DNA from: an uncultured Christensenella sp.
GTDB taxonomy: Bacteria > Bacillota > Clostridia > Christensenellales > Borkfalkiaceae
DNA: 51,213 nucleotides
Assembly: GCA_910587015.1 (NCBI GenBank)
Contig: CAJUME010000002.1
Span: 1-51,213, forward strand
Reading direction: 5' to 3'
Below the pieces are notes generated by a model that was not told the origin of the DNA, searched no databases, and was given only the letters and a program-made list of their open reading frames with translations. How positions within the stretch are numbered: position 1 is the stretch's first letter; every line of letters starts with the position of its first letter. The position numbers and the translations under genes were made by a program. Positions 1 through 8,868 of this stretch are shown one piece after another.

Positions 1-1
1 A

Positions 2-376
2 AAGCTTAAAGAAATCAGCTATATCCATTCCGAGGCGTACGCCGCTGGCGAATTAAAGCACGGCACAATCAGCCTTATAGAAAAGGGCACGCTCGTTTTC
101 GGCGTGCTTACCCAAAAGGGACTTGTGGAAAAAACCATAAGCAACCTTGAAGAAACTGCAAGCCGCGGCGCGTTGATTGCGGCTGTCGCGTCCGAAAACG
201 TAAGCGTGGAAAGCACGGGCATAAAAAATGTTTTCCGCATACCCTTGACGGATATGCACTTTACGCCCAGCCTTGCGGTTATTCCCCTTCAGCTTTTCGC
301 CTATTATTTAAGCGTTTTAAGGGGCAACGATGTGGACAAACCAAGAAACCTCGCCAAAAGCGTTACTGTGGAATAG
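2..376 (+). CDS. glmS: Glutamine-fructose-6-phosphate aminotransferase, C-terminal part
   Basis: This is the C-terminal end of GlmS, which makes glucosamine-6-phosphate from fructose-6-phosphate and glutamine in the cytoplasm, the entry to UDP-GlcNAc and so to peptidoglycan and the surface polysaccharide encoded next door. The gene enters from the left edge in frame 2. The visible residues include the stretch HSEAYAAGELKHGTISLIE, typical of the second SIS (sugar isomerase) domain, and the usual family ending LAKSVTVE. The glutaminase domain lies outside the window. About 30 nt separate its stop from the next gene on the same strand. Confidence 0.95.
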   Translation, partial: KLKEISYIHSEAYAAGELKHGTISLIEKGTLVFGVLTQKGLVEKTISNLEETASRGALIAAVASENVSVESTGIKNVFRIPLTDMHFTPSLAVIPLQLFAYYLSVLRGNDVDKPRNLAKSVTVE

Positions 377-405
377 CCTATTACATGAATTGCGGAAAAA
401 AATAA

Positions 406-2238
406 ATGAAGAACAATTATAAAAAATTAAAGGATATAGGTATTCTCGTTCTCTGCGATTTTGCCTCGATAACCGTCTCGGTTTTGCTGTCGTTGCTGAT
501 AGTGCACAGCAGGGTCGATTTTTGTCTTGAGCTTTTATACTGGTATCTTTTGAATATAGTTACGGTATATGTGTTTTTTGCGCTGTTCAGGCTGTATTTC
601 ATAGTTTTCACCTCGGTGGGGCTTGTGGATACGCTTAAAACAGTCGGCGCAATACTTTTCGTGTTCGGCGCAAACCTCGCGTATATGATATTCCTTAAAA
701 GGTTTCTCAATATCAGGGTCTGCATAACCTATTCAATCATTCTTGCCCTATTCGGGCTTGCTTCCCGCTTTTCGCAAAGAATGTACGTTGCCGTAAAATA
801 CGCGCTTTCAAGAAAGAACAAAAACAAGGTCAGGGCAATGATTGTCGGCGGCGGAAACGCGGGCACAATGCTTATCCGCGAAATTCAGACTACCGATAAA
901 ATAACCTATCTGCCCGTGTGCGTCATAGATGACGACCCCACCAAGATAGGCAAAAACATAAATAACGTAAAAATAGTCGGCAGTACGGCAGACATACCTC
1001 TTTATGCGGAAAAATACGGCATAGACGAAATTTTAATAGCAATGCCCGCCGCACCCAAGGCAGAGGTAAAGCGCATTTTCGATATTTGCGAGGGCACAAA
1101 ATGCAAGGTTAAAACCTTGCCGGGCATTTATCAGATTGTAAACGGCGATGCCAGCGTCACCGCCTTGCGCGAGGTGCAGATTTCCGACCTTCTCGGCCGC
1201 GACCAGATAAAGGTCAACCTCGATGAGATTATGGGCTATATCGAGGACAGAGTAGTGCTCGTAACGGGCGGAGGCGGCTCTATCGGCAGCGAGCTGTGCC
1301 GCCAGATAGCAACCCACAACCCCAAACAGCTTATAATTTTAGACATTTACGAAAATAACGCCTACGACATCGAGCAGGAGCTTAAACGCCGCCACCCCGA
1401 ATTAAACCTTCTCGCGCTTATTGCAAGCATAAGGGACACGGGCAAGATGGAGAACGTGTTCAAAAAATACTCGCCTGAAATCGTGTTCAATGCCGCCGCC
1501 CACAAGCATGTGCCGTTAATGGAAACAAGCCCTAACGAGGCGGTCAAAAATAACGTTTTCGGCACGCTCAACGTTGCGCGTTGCGCGGATAAGTTCGGCT
1601 CCAAGGTGTTTGTGCAGATTTCCACCGACAAGGCGGTTAACCCCACAAACATTATGGGCGCCACAAAGCGCATCTGCGAAATGATAATACAAACCATAGG
1701 CAAGCACAGCAAAAACACCAAGTTTGTCGCCGTGCGCTTCGGCAACGTGCTCGGCTCCAACGGCTCTGTAATTCCGCTTTTCGAAAAGCAGATAGCGGAA
1801 GGCGGCCCCGTCACCGTTACCCACAAGGACATTATAAGGTATTTCATGACCATTCCGGAGGCGGTTTCGCTCGTTTTGCAGGCGGGCGCATACGCCAAGG
1901 GCGGACAGATTTTCGTGTTGGATATGGGCGAGCCCGTCAAAATTTACGATTTGGCGTACAACCTTATCAAGCTTTCGGGGCTTGAGCCCAACGTTGATAT
2001 AGAAATTAAATGCACGGGTTTGCGCCCCGGCGAAAAGCTTTACGAGGAGCGGCTTATGGACGAGGAGGGTATGCAGCAAACCCCCAACGGACTTATCAGC
2101 ATAGCCAACCCCATAAAGCTTGACGAACAGCACCTGTGGACTACGCTCGACAGCCTTAAGGTAGCGGCGTACGATGAAACGGAGGAAATGAAGAACCTCG
2201 TTGCACAGCTTGTAACAACCTACAAGCCCCAGAAATAG
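406..2238 (+). CDS. Membrane-bound UDP-HexNAc 4,6-dehydratase (CapD/PglF/WbpM family)
   Basis: Predicted NAD-dependent dehydratase that converts UDP-GlcNAc (or a relative) to a 4-keto-6-deoxy sugar nucleotide for surface glycan synthesis. The 610 residues hold about four N-terminal membrane helices (roughly 10-120), a first Rossmann domain with GGGNAGT near residue 148, and a second with VTGGGGSIGSE near 286. The SDR catalytic motif reads MGATK at 417-421, with Met where ordinary SDR enzymes have Tyr; this is the known pattern of the long PglF/WbpM class. The length matches the family. A strong terminator follows at once, so it ends the glmS-side transcript. The DegT aminotransferase at 3904 would act next on its product. 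Confidence 0.92.
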   Translation: MKNNYKKLKDIGILVLCDFASITVSVLLSLLIVHSRVDFCLELLYWYLLNIVTVYVFFALFRLYFIVFTSVGLVDTLKTVGAILFVFGANLAYMIFLKRFLNIRVCITYSIILALFGLASRFSQRMYVAVKYALSRKNKNKVRAMIVGGGNAGTMLIREIQTTDKITYLPVCVIDDDPTKIGKNINNVKIVGSTADIPLYAEKYGIDEILIAMPAAPKAEVKRIFDICEGTKCKVKTLPGIYQIVNGDASVTALREVQISDLLGRDQIKVNLDEIMGYIEDRVVLVTGGGGSIGSELCRQIATHNPKQLIILDIYENNAYDIEQELKRRHPELNLLALIASIRDTGKMENVFKKYSPEIVFNAAAHKHVPLMETSPNEAVKNNVFGTLNVARCADKFGSKVFVQISTDKAVNPTNIMGATKRICEMIIQTIGKHSKNTKFVAVRFGNVLGSNGSVIPLFEKQIAEGGPVTVTHKDIIRYFMTIPEAVSLVLQAGAYAKGGQIFVLDMGEPVKIYDLAYNLIKLSGLEPNVDIEIKCTGLRPGEKLYEERLMDEEGMQQTPNGLISIANPIKLDEQHLWTTLDSLKVAAYDETEEMKNLVAQLVTTYKPQK

Positions 2239-2250
2239 AGGTAAAACAAA

Positions 2251-2288
2251 GCGGCGGCTGCGCAGATTTTTGCGCAGCCGCCGCTTTT
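2251..2288 (+). terminator. Rho-independent terminator after the CapD-like gene
   Basis: A 14-bp perfect stem (2251-2264 with 2271-2284) with a six-base loop is followed by TTTTATTA. It separates the dehydratase gene from the convergent reverse-strand gene. Confidence 0.9.
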
Positions 2289-2303
2289 ATTATGTCAAAA
2301 TTA

Positions 2304-3716
2304 TTAAACTGTTTTCTTGCTTGTCTTGTCCAACACGGCCATAAAAAAGCTGTACAAAAGGGTAGGCAGAATATTGAACAAATGTGTATCCAGCAATGAA
2401 AGTATAAGCATTCCGAGTACTATAATCGCAATAAAGGTGCGCTCGGGCGTGACGTTTTTAAAAAAGCAGATTATTGTCTGTATGCGGTGCGCCGCGTAAG
2501 CGATAATACCAAGCACGCCGCAGCTGCACATAATCTGCAAAACCGTGTTGTGACACAAATGCGGAAGAAAGCCGTTGCCCGTGTCCTTCCAGTGCGAAAA
2601 CTGTACAAAGAAGCCCGCGCCGAACACGGGAGAGGACTCGAAATAATACAGCGCCTCCTGCCAGATATTCCATCTGCCGCTGCCGTTCAGCGAGCCGTTT
2701 ACAATGATATTTGCGGTAATTTCCTTTATAAACTGATAAATCTGTCTGCTGAAAACGCACGCAAGCACAATCCCCGCCGCCACGGCAACACCCGTCACAA
2801 TAAGGTTTGCAAGGCGGTTTTTGCCCTTTACAAGCAAAATTACAATACACAGCGGATAAACCGCCGCCGCGCCTAAAATGGCTTGTCTGCTGCAGCAAAG
2901 CACCGCCGCCGCAAGCACAAAAAGCGAGTATATTGTAAAGCAAAAGCCGTATTTCTTTTTTGCCGCAAGATAGGTTACGGCGGGTATACACATTACAATA
3001 TACAATCCGTATGTATTGTAAACTCCCCAGCCGAAAATTATCGCCTCGCGGTTGATTGTGCCGTTTGCAAAAATGTCGTCCTTTGTTACATAAAGCACAA
3101 ACAGCTCTGTAATAAGCAACGCGCTCAGCGCCATAAAAGCAAAGGCAATATTTTCAAAGCTCTTTTCGGTAAGCTTTAAACCGTCCTTGAATACTATGTA
3201 CACGGCAAGCAGACAAACGGTCATAAGCCCGCCGAAAACAAGATTTTTAATATCGTAATTTCTGGCAAATACTCCGTTTAATAAAAGCATAACGCACAGC
3301 GCGCACATGCCGATAAACAGCGGGGTTATTTTAAACTGTTTTTTAATGCAAGCCTGCACAAAGCGGAAAAGCGCAGATGCTATAAAAAGCATAGCGACAA
3401 ATATAATCTGCGTCAGAATTTCCGGTCGGTAATAATAGTCGGAGCCGCCGCCCGTAAGTAGAAACGGCGTATTTTTCATCGAGCTGAAAACGCAAATAAA
3501 CAGGAAGCTCGAAATTACGGGTGTAACATCGTCAAGTAAAAGCAGAGTAAGCGTGCCGGTTATACCTATATAATAAATAGCCACTATGTCAAGGCTTAAA
3601 TAGTAGCATAAAATCATAACGGCGGCGCCCACAAACGGAAAGTATTTCGATGATAAAATAGCTTTCAGAATATTCACGGCCCTGCCGTCTTTTATTTTTT
3701 TTAATACGCTGCTCAT
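2304..3716 (-). CDS. O-antigen ligase / Wzy-type polymerase-like membrane protein
   Basis: A 470-residue polytopic membrane protein with ten or more hydrophobic helices. The largest extramembrane segment, near residues 325-375, carries GSGRWNIWQEALYYFESSPVFGAG; the GR-x3-W...P-x-G-x-G pattern is typical of the Wzy_C/O-antigen ligase family that joins or polymerises lipid-linked oligosaccharides outside the membrane. It is transcribed opposite to the rest of the polysaccharide genes and converges on the dehydratase. A second protein of this family is at 8869, so the two may do different jobs (polymerisation versus ligation). Which is which cannot be told from sequence. Confidence 0.85.
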   Translation of the reverse strand: MSSVLKKIKDGRAVNILKAILSSKYFPFVGAAVMILCYYLSLDIVAIYYIGITGTLTLLLLDDVTPVISSFLFICVFSSMKNTPFLLTGGGSDYYYRPEILTQIIFVAMLFIASALFRFVQACIKKQFKITPLFIGMCALCVMLLLNGVFARNYDIKNLVFGGLMTVCLLAVYIVFKDGLKLTEKSFENIAFAFMALSALLITELFVLYVTKDDIFANGTINREAIIFGWGVYNTYGLYIVMCIPAVTYLAAKKKYGFCFTIYSLFVLAAAVLCCSRQAILGAAAVYPLCIVILLVKGKNRLANLIVTGVAVAAGIVLACVFSRQIYQFIKEITANIIVNGSLNGSGRWNIWQEALYYFESSPVFGAGFFVQFSHWKDTGNGFLPHLCHNTVLQIMCSCGVLGIIAYAAHRIQTIICFFKNVTPERTFIAIIVLGMLILSLLDTHLFNILPTLLYSFFMAVLDKTSKKTV

Positions 3717-3790
3717 ACTTTATAAAAAGTATATTCCAACAAAATTACAAAGTCAAGGCAATACGCGCATTTATCGTTATCGGCGCCGCC

Positions 3791-3847
3791 ATAAAACGCA
3801 ATTTATTTTTGCTATCGCTTGCATTTTATACGCGAATATGCTAAAAT
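3791..3847 (+). promoter_or_regulatory. Sigma-A-type promoter with overlapping inverted repeat, upstream of the DegT gene
   Basis: TTGCAT at 3819-3824 and TAAAAT at 3842-3847 are 17 nt apart and point to the aminotransferase gene at 3904. The -35 box lies in the right arm of an imperfect inverted repeat, ATAAAACGCAA (3791-3801) and TTGCATTTTAT (3819-3829), one mismatch in eleven, which could be a repressor or activator site. This is the only clear promoter seen before the 3904-12621 gene series. Confidence 0.55.
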
Positions 3848-3903
3848 TATTCTGTTTAAAATTATAATTATAGAAAAAAAGCTTTTACACAAAAAGAGGA
3901 ATT

Positions 3904-5106
3904 ATGCAAATATCTTTTTCACCGCCGGATATATCCGAAGCCGAAATTGCAGAAGTAACCGAAGCGTTAAAATCCGGCTGGATAACCACGGGACCAAAAA
4001 CAAAGGAGCTTGAAAGGCAGGTCGCCGTATTTTGCGGTACAAAGCGCGCCGTTTGCCTCAATTCTCAGACCGCCTGTGCGGAAATGGCTCTGCGCGTTTT
4101 GGGCATAGGCGAGGGTGACGAGGTAATAACCTCCGCATATACCTATACCGCGACGGCGTCTGTAATCGAACACGTTGGTGCGAAAATAATTTTAATAGAT
4201 ACGCAGAAGGATAGCCTCGAAATGGACTATCACGCGCTCGAAAAAGCAATAACCGAAAAAACCAAGGCAATTATACCCGTGGATATTGCGGGCATTCCCT
4301 GCGATTATGACAGGCTTTATAAAATCGTAAACGATAAAAAGCGCTTGTTTAAAGCTGAAAACGCTATTCAGCGTGCGATAGGCAGAATAATTATTCTCGC
4401 CGATACGGCGCACGCCTTCGGTGCGGAATACAATGGGCGCAAAGCGGGCAGTATAGCCGATTTTTCCGCATTCTCCTTCCACGCAGTCAAAAATTTCACA
4501 ACGGCGGAGGGCGGTGCGCTTATCTGGCGTGAAATCGAGGGCATTGACAGTGAAGAAATTTACCGTCAGCTGCAATTGCTGTCGCTTCACGGACAGTCTA
4601 AGGACGCGCTCGCAAAAACCAGGCTCGGCGCGTGGGAGTACGATATCCTCGGCACATGGTATAAATGCAATATGACGGATGTTGCCGCCGCAATAGGGCT
4701 TGCCCAAATGAAGCGCTATCCCGATATGCTTAAACGCAGAAGATGCATAATCGAAAAATACGACAAGGCTTTTAAACCGCTCGGTATAAAAGTGCTTCCG
4801 CATTATGCTAACGGATATTCCTCTTCGGGTCATCTGTATATTACTCGCATACCAAACATAACCGTCGAACAGCGTAACGAAATCATAATAAAAATGGCGG
4901 AACAGGGTATAGCCTGCAACGTGCATTATAAGCCGTTGCCTATGCATACCGCTTATAAAAAGCTCGGCTTCGATATAAAAAGCTATCCGAACGCATACGC
5001 AAATTTCGCTAACGAAATTACGTTGCCCCTGCATACTTGCCTTACGGACGATGAGGTTGAGTACGTTATCGCAAAATTTACAGACATCGTAAGAGATTAT
5101 TTATAA
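3904..5106 (+). CDS. DegT/DnrJ/EryC1/StrS family PLP-dependent sugar aminotransferase
   Basis: Predicted to transfer an amino group to a keto sugar nucleotide, most simply the 4-keto product of the CapD/PglF-like enzyme at 406 (a PglE-like step). It has 400 residues, normal for the family. The N-terminus PPDISEAEIAEVTEALKSG is classic, and the internal-aldimine lysine is K196 in SFHAVKNFTTAEGG, preceded by the PLP-binding DTAHAFG. AGAGGA lies just before the ATG. The stop overlaps the next start (TAATG), indicating translational coupling with the sugar transferase. No PglD-type acetyltransferase is seen in the window, so the final sugar may be an amino rather than an acetamido form, or the acetyltransferase is elsewhere. 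Confidence 0.92.
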   Translation: MQISFSPPDISEAEIAEVTEALKSGWITTGPKTKELERQVAVFCGTKRAVCLNSQTACAEMALRVLGIGEGDEVITSAYTYTATASVIEHVGAKIILIDTQKDSLEMDYHALEKAITEKTKAIIPVDIAGIPCDYDRLYKIVNDKKRLFKAENAIQRAIGRIIILADTAHAFGAEYNGRKAGSIADFSAFSFHAVKNFTTAEGGALIWREIEGIDSEEIYRQLQLLSLHGQSKDALAKTRLGAWEYDILGTWYKCNMTDVAAAIGLAQMKRYPDMLKRRRCIIEKYDKAFKPLGIKVLPHYANGYSSSGHLYITRIPNITVEQRNEIIIKMAEQGIACNVHYKPLPMHTAYKKLGFDIKSYPNAYANFANEITLPLHTCLTDDEVEYVIAKFTDIVRDYL

Positions 5107-5795
5107 TGCTTATAAAAAAATGGGAAAAGCTTCCGCAAAATATGCAAAACGAAGCTGTCCGGCCGTATTACGAAAAACTCAGAAAAAAGAATTTCAGTCT
5201 TTTCTGGAAAAGATGCTTCGATTTTTTTGTTTCAGGCATTATGCTGATACTCTTTTTGCCACTGTTTTTAGTTTTAGCTCTGGCTATAAAAATAGACAGC
5301 AAGGGCCCCGTGTTTTTCAGACAGGAACGGGTTACTCAATACGGCAGGATGTTCAGAATTTTCAAATTCAGAACAATGGTCGACAACGCAGATAAAATCG
5401 GCTCGCAGGTAACCGTCAATAACGATGCAAGGGTTACAAGGGTCGGAAAATTTATCCGCAAATGCCGCCTTGACGAAGTAAGCCAGCTGATAGACGTCTG
5501 GCGCGGAACAATGTCGTTTGTCGGCACGCGTCCCGAGGTGCCTAAGTATGTTGACAGATATTCGGACGAAATGCTTGCCACGCTTTTATTGCCCGCAGGG
5601 GTCACAAGCGAAGCGAGCATAAGATTTAAAAACGAGGACGAGCTGTTAAACGGTACGGAAAACGCAGACGATGCTTACGTCAATGTCGTTCTTCCTCAAA
5701 AAATGGAGTACAATTTGCAGTCGTTAAAAAAATACGGCTTTTTCAGAGATATCGGCACAATGTTCAAAACCGTCTTCGCGGTGTTAAAGAGGTAG
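5106..5795 (+). CDS. Polyprenyl-phosphate sugar-1-phosphate transferase (PglC/WcaJ-type)
   Basis: Initiating enzyme of surface glycan assembly: it moves a sugar-1-phosphate from a UDP-sugar onto undecaprenyl phosphate at the inner membrane face. The 229 residues fit the short PglC form plus an extra N-terminus. After KRCFDFFVSGIMLILFLPLF (membrane re-entrant helix, near 38-60) comes the conserved GPVFFRQERV...FRIFKFRTM block, then the RVTRVGKFIRKCRLDEVSQL motif and GTRPEVP. The start overlaps the aminotransferase stop by one base. It probably sets which sugar begins the repeat unit. Confidence 0.93.
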   Translation: MLIKKWEKLPQNMQNEAVRPYYEKLRKKNFSLFWKRCFDFFVSGIMLILFLPLFLVLALAIKIDSKGPVFFRQERVTQYGRMFRIFKFRTMVDNADKIGSQVTVNNDARVTRVGKFIRKCRLDEVSQLIDVWRGTMSFVGTRPEVPKYVDRYSDEMLATLLLPAGVTSEASIRFKNEDELLNGTENADDAYVNVVLPQKMEYNLQSLKKYGFFRDIGTMFKTVFAVLKR

Positions 5796-5799
5796 GTCA

Positions 5800-6579
5800 A
5801 TGGAAGCAACAGTATCCGTAATAATGCCTAATTACAATTGCGGAAAAAATTTGCGTGAGACAATTGCATCCGTAATAGGTCAGTCTTATAAAAATTGGGA
5901 ATTATTAATAGTGGACGATTGTTCAACGGATGATTCTGTTGAAATTATAAAATCCTTTTGTGAAAAAGATAACAGAATAAAGCTTTTTACAAATAAAAAA
6001 AATAGCGGCGCAGCGGCTTCAAGAAATTTGGCCATGCAAGAAGCAAAAGGGAAATGGATAGCTTTTCTGGACAGTGATGATTTATGGTATCCGGAAAAGC
6101 TTGAAGCACAGATTGCTTTTATGGAGCAAAACGGTTATTGTTTCAGTTATACCGCATACGAGCATATTGACGAAAATAACGATAAAATGCACATTGTTGT
6201 TACGGGGCCGAAAAAACTGACTAAGCGTAAAATGTTTAATTATTGCTATCCGGGTTGTCTGACGGTTATGTACGATGCTGAAAAAGTAGGACTTATTCAA
6301 ATACCAGACGCCATTGCAAACGGTGAAAATGATTATGCTATATGGCTTAAAGCTATCAAACATTGTAATTGCTATTTTTTTCCAAAGATTTTAGCCCAAT
6401 ACAGAGTTCGTTCAAATTCACTTTCGCATAAAAGCAGTAAATTGAAATTAGCAAAAAATCATTATAAATTATTTAAATTGAGCGAAGATAAAAGCTCGGT
6501 TTCGGCTTTTTTTCATATGCTAAGAAATTTATTTTACGGCTTTTGGAAAAAAGCAATTTATGTAAAAAAATTGAAATAA
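5800..6579 (+). CDS. Glycosyltransferase family 2
   Basis: A GT-A fold transferase of 259 residues that should add a sugar to the lipid-linked oligosaccharide in the cytoplasm. The N-terminus VSVIMPNYNCGKNLRETI and LLIVDDCSTDDS bind the nucleotide sugar; the metal-binding DxD is FLDSDD near residue 93. It starts four bases after the sugar transferase with GAGGTAGG as ribosome site. From here base composition and codons turn visibly AT-rich compared with the genes on either side of the locus, suggesting a separately acquired cassette. The sugar specificity cannot be read from the sequence. Confidence 0.9.
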   Translation: MEATVSVIMPNYNCGKNLRETIASVIGQSYKNWELLIVDDCSTDDSVEIIKSFCEKDNRIKLFTNKKNSGAAASRNLAMQEAKGKWIAFLDSDDLWYPEKLEAQIAFMEQNGYCFSYTAYEHIDENNDKMHIVVTGPKKLTKRKMFNYCYPGCLTVMYDAEKVGLIQIPDAIANGENDYAIWLKAIKHCNCYFFPKILAQYRVRSNSLSHKSSKLKLAKNHYKLFKLSEDKSSVSAFFHMLRNLFYGFWKKAIYVKKLK

Positions 6580-6587
6580 CCGGTAAT

Positions 6588-7772
6588 ATGCAATATTCAT
6601 TAAAAAGAGCGTTTAATTTCATAAAATTCAAAGACATATTACATTTGTTTATCGCAGCACTCATTTTGCCGTACGCGCTTATTGCCAAAATTTTTATAAG
6701 AGATTTCTGGCTTATTTGCGAGGACAGAAATGAAGCGCGCGACAACGGCTATTGGCTTTTTAAATGGATACGCGAAAATAAGCCGAAGCAAAAAATATCG
6801 TATGCCATAGATAAAAAATCTCCTGACTACGACAAGGTAAAAAAGCTTGGCAAAATAATAAGCTATGGCACTCTAAGTCATTGGTTCTGGTATATTGTTG
6901 CCGATAAAAACATAAGCTCGCAAAAGGGCGGAAAGCCAAATGCCGCGGTTTGCTATTTGTTTGAGGTTGTTTTTAAAATGCGTAAAAATAACCGAATATT
7001 TTTACAGCACGGAGTAATAATGAACGATTTAAAATGGCTGTATTACAATAATTGCTATTTTAAAATGTTTTGTTGTAGCGCAAAGCCTGAATATGAGTAT
7101 GTTTCAACACGTTTCGGTTATCCTGAGGGGATAGTTAAATGTTTGGGACTTACGCGTTTTGACGGGTTACACAATGCCGAAGCCGATAACAATTTAATTC
7201 TTGTTATGCCTACCTGGCGGAACTGGATTAGTCGGGAAGGGCGTGATAATCAAAATTTGGATTTCCTGCAAACTGAATATTTCAGACGTTGGAGCGAATT
7301 TCTTAACAGCCCGGAGCTTACGCGGTTACTTGAAAAATATAATAAAAAATTGCTGTTTTATCCGCATAGAAATATGCAGAAATTTTTGGGGAGCTTTTCA
7401 ACGAATTCAAATCATATAGAAATTGCAGATTGTAAAAAATATGATATTCAGGACGTTTTAAAGCGTGCGGCTCTAATGATAACCGATTATTCAAGTGTGT
7501 TTTTCGATTTCGCATATATGCGCAAGCCGGTTATCTTCTATCAGTTCGACGAAAGAGAGTTTCGTGAAAAACAATACGGCGAAGGCTATTTGGATTATCA
7601 CGATACAGTTCTCGGCAGCTGGTCAGATAGCTTGCCGCATACTCTTGAGTTGTTGGAAAAGCAAATTATAAGCGGTATAAAGCCTGTTGAAGAAGCTGTT
7701 ATACGTCAATTTTTCCCGCTATGGGATAATCAAAATTGCAAACGCACTTATGAAGGTATAGCGTCAATTTAA
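6588..7772 (+). CDS. CDP-glycerol:glycerophosphotransferase family protein
   Basis: Member of the TagB/TagF-like family (PF04464) that transfers polyol phosphates, or glycosyl phosphates, to lipid-linked acceptors. Typical blocks are FLQHGVIMNDLKWLYYNN near residue 140 and MITDYSSVFFDFAYMRKPVIFYQFD near 300, with the polyol-phosphate active-site histidines FLQHG and YPHRN. I chose the ATG at 6588 over a TTG at 6543 because the latter overlaps the previous gene and adds 15 residues unlike the family start. Length is 394 residues. It suggests that the polysaccharide carries glycerol- or ribitol-phosphate. The gene is AT-rich like its neighbours. Confidence 0.82.
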   Translation: MQYSLKRAFNFIKFKDILHLFIAALILPYALIAKIFIRDFWLICEDRNEARDNGYWLFKWIRENKPKQKISYAIDKKSPDYDKVKKLGKIISYGTLSHWFWYIVADKNISSQKGGKPNAAVCYLFEVVFKMRKNNRIFLQHGVIMNDLKWLYYNNCYFKMFCCSAKPEYEYVSTRFGYPEGIVKCLGLTRFDGLHNAEADNNLILVMPTWRNWISREGRDNQNLDFLQTEYFRRWSEFLNSPELTRLLEKYNKKLLFYPHRNMQKFLGSFSTNSNHIEIADCKKYDIQDVLKRAALMITDYSSVFFDFAYMRKPVIFYQFDEREFREKQYGEGYLDYHDTVLGSWSDSLPHTLELLEKQIISGIKPVEEAVIRQFFPLWDNQNCKRTYEGIASI

Positions 7773-7784
7773 CGGAAAGAATTT

Positions 7785-8867
7785 ATGAAAAGAATTTTAC
7801 ATGTTATTTCCACGTTAGAGCAAGGCGGAACGGAAGCAGTAGTTCTAAATTATTTCGCAAATATAGATAATAGTCAGATAATGTTCGATTTTCTTGTCAT
7901 TTGGGGAGAAAAGAAAGGCTTTTACGAAGATTTTTTGCTGTCAAAGGGCTGCAAAATTTTTAAAATGAAAAATCCTCCTAATAAATTTTCGGCTCATGGT
8001 AAAGAACTGAAGGATTTTTTCAAAAGCAATAAATATGATATCGTGCACATTCACGCTATGTCGGCTTTGCGGTACAGAGTAGCAAAGGCCGCAAAAAAGA
8101 ATGGAGTAAATACTGTAATTTATCATTCGCATAACTCGTCAAATGCAAAGCATTTACTTTTTCATAAGCTGCTGAAAAAAAGAATTAACAAGTGGTGCGA
8201 CTATAAATTTGCTTGCTCGAATTTAGCGGGAAAATATATGTATTGCGGTGCTTTTGACGTAATTAATAACGCTGTGGATACACAGCATTTTGCCTTTAAC
8301 GAAAATTATCGTGCGGAATTGCGTAAAAAGCTTGGGCTGGAAAACAGCTTTGTCATAGGTCATGTGGGGCGATTGAGTGAAGTAAAAAATCAACAATTTT
8401 TAATTAAGCTTGCTCCGTATTTAAAAAGGTTAAAGGATAATTTTGTAATATTCTGTATAGGTGAAGGCGATTTGCGCCCATATCTGCAAAATTTTGCAGA
8501 AGCAAACGGTTTGAAAGATAAATTCATTCTTGCAGGCAATGCAGGTACCGAAGTTTACAAATTTTACAGTATGTTTGACGTTTTGGCTTTTCCTTCATGG
8601 TATGAAGGGTTAAGTATGGTGTTAATGGAAGCTCAGTCCAACGGCTTGCCGGTCGTTGCTTCGGATAAAATTACGCCGGAAAATAAGGTAAACAATAATT
8701 TTGAATTTTTACCAATTGATGAAAACGAGCTTAATTATTCTGATTGGGCGCAAATGATTTGTAAACTTTCCGAAAAAAGAATTTACGCATCAACCGCTGT
8801 AATAGATGCGGGCTACGATATAAAGACGGAAGCAAAAAAGCTTCAGCAATTTTATTTAAATATTTAA
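7785..8867 (+). CDS. Glycosyltransferase family 1/4 (EpsF-like)
   Basis: A GT-B fold transferase of 360 residues. The N-terminal acceptor domain begins KRILHVISTLEQGGTEAVVLN, characteristic of EpsF/WcaC-like proteins. The C-terminal donor domain has GHVGRLSEVKNQ near residue 188 and the E-x7-E motif in FPSWYEGLSMVLMEAQSNGLPVVAS near 268-290. GGAAAG precedes the ATG. It belongs to the AT-rich gene run, with only one base between its stop and the next start. Donor and linkage are unknown. Confidence 0.92.
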   Translation: MKRILHVISTLEQGGTEAVVLNYFANIDNSQIMFDFLVIWGEKKGFYEDFLLSKGCKIFKMKNPPNKFSAHGKELKDFFKSNKYDIVHIHAMSALRYRVAKAAKKNGVNTVIYHSHNSSNAKHLLFHKLLKKRINKWCDYKFACSNLAGKYMYCGAFDVINNAVDTQHFAFNENYRAELRKKLGLENSFVIGHVGRLSEVKNQQFLIKLAPYLKRLKDNFVIFCIGEGDLRPYLQNFAEANGLKDKFILAGNAGTEVYKFYSMFDVLAFPSWYEGLSMVLMEAQSNGLPVVASDKITPENKVNNNFEFLPIDENELNYSDWAQMICKLSEKRIYASTAVIDAGYDIKTEAKKLQQFYLNI

Positions 8868-8868
8868 C

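Noticed and set aside
1362..2133. Long reverse-strand frames inside the dehydratase gene
   Set aside because: They are antisense shadows of a gene with clear family motifs; the proteins have no recognisable features.
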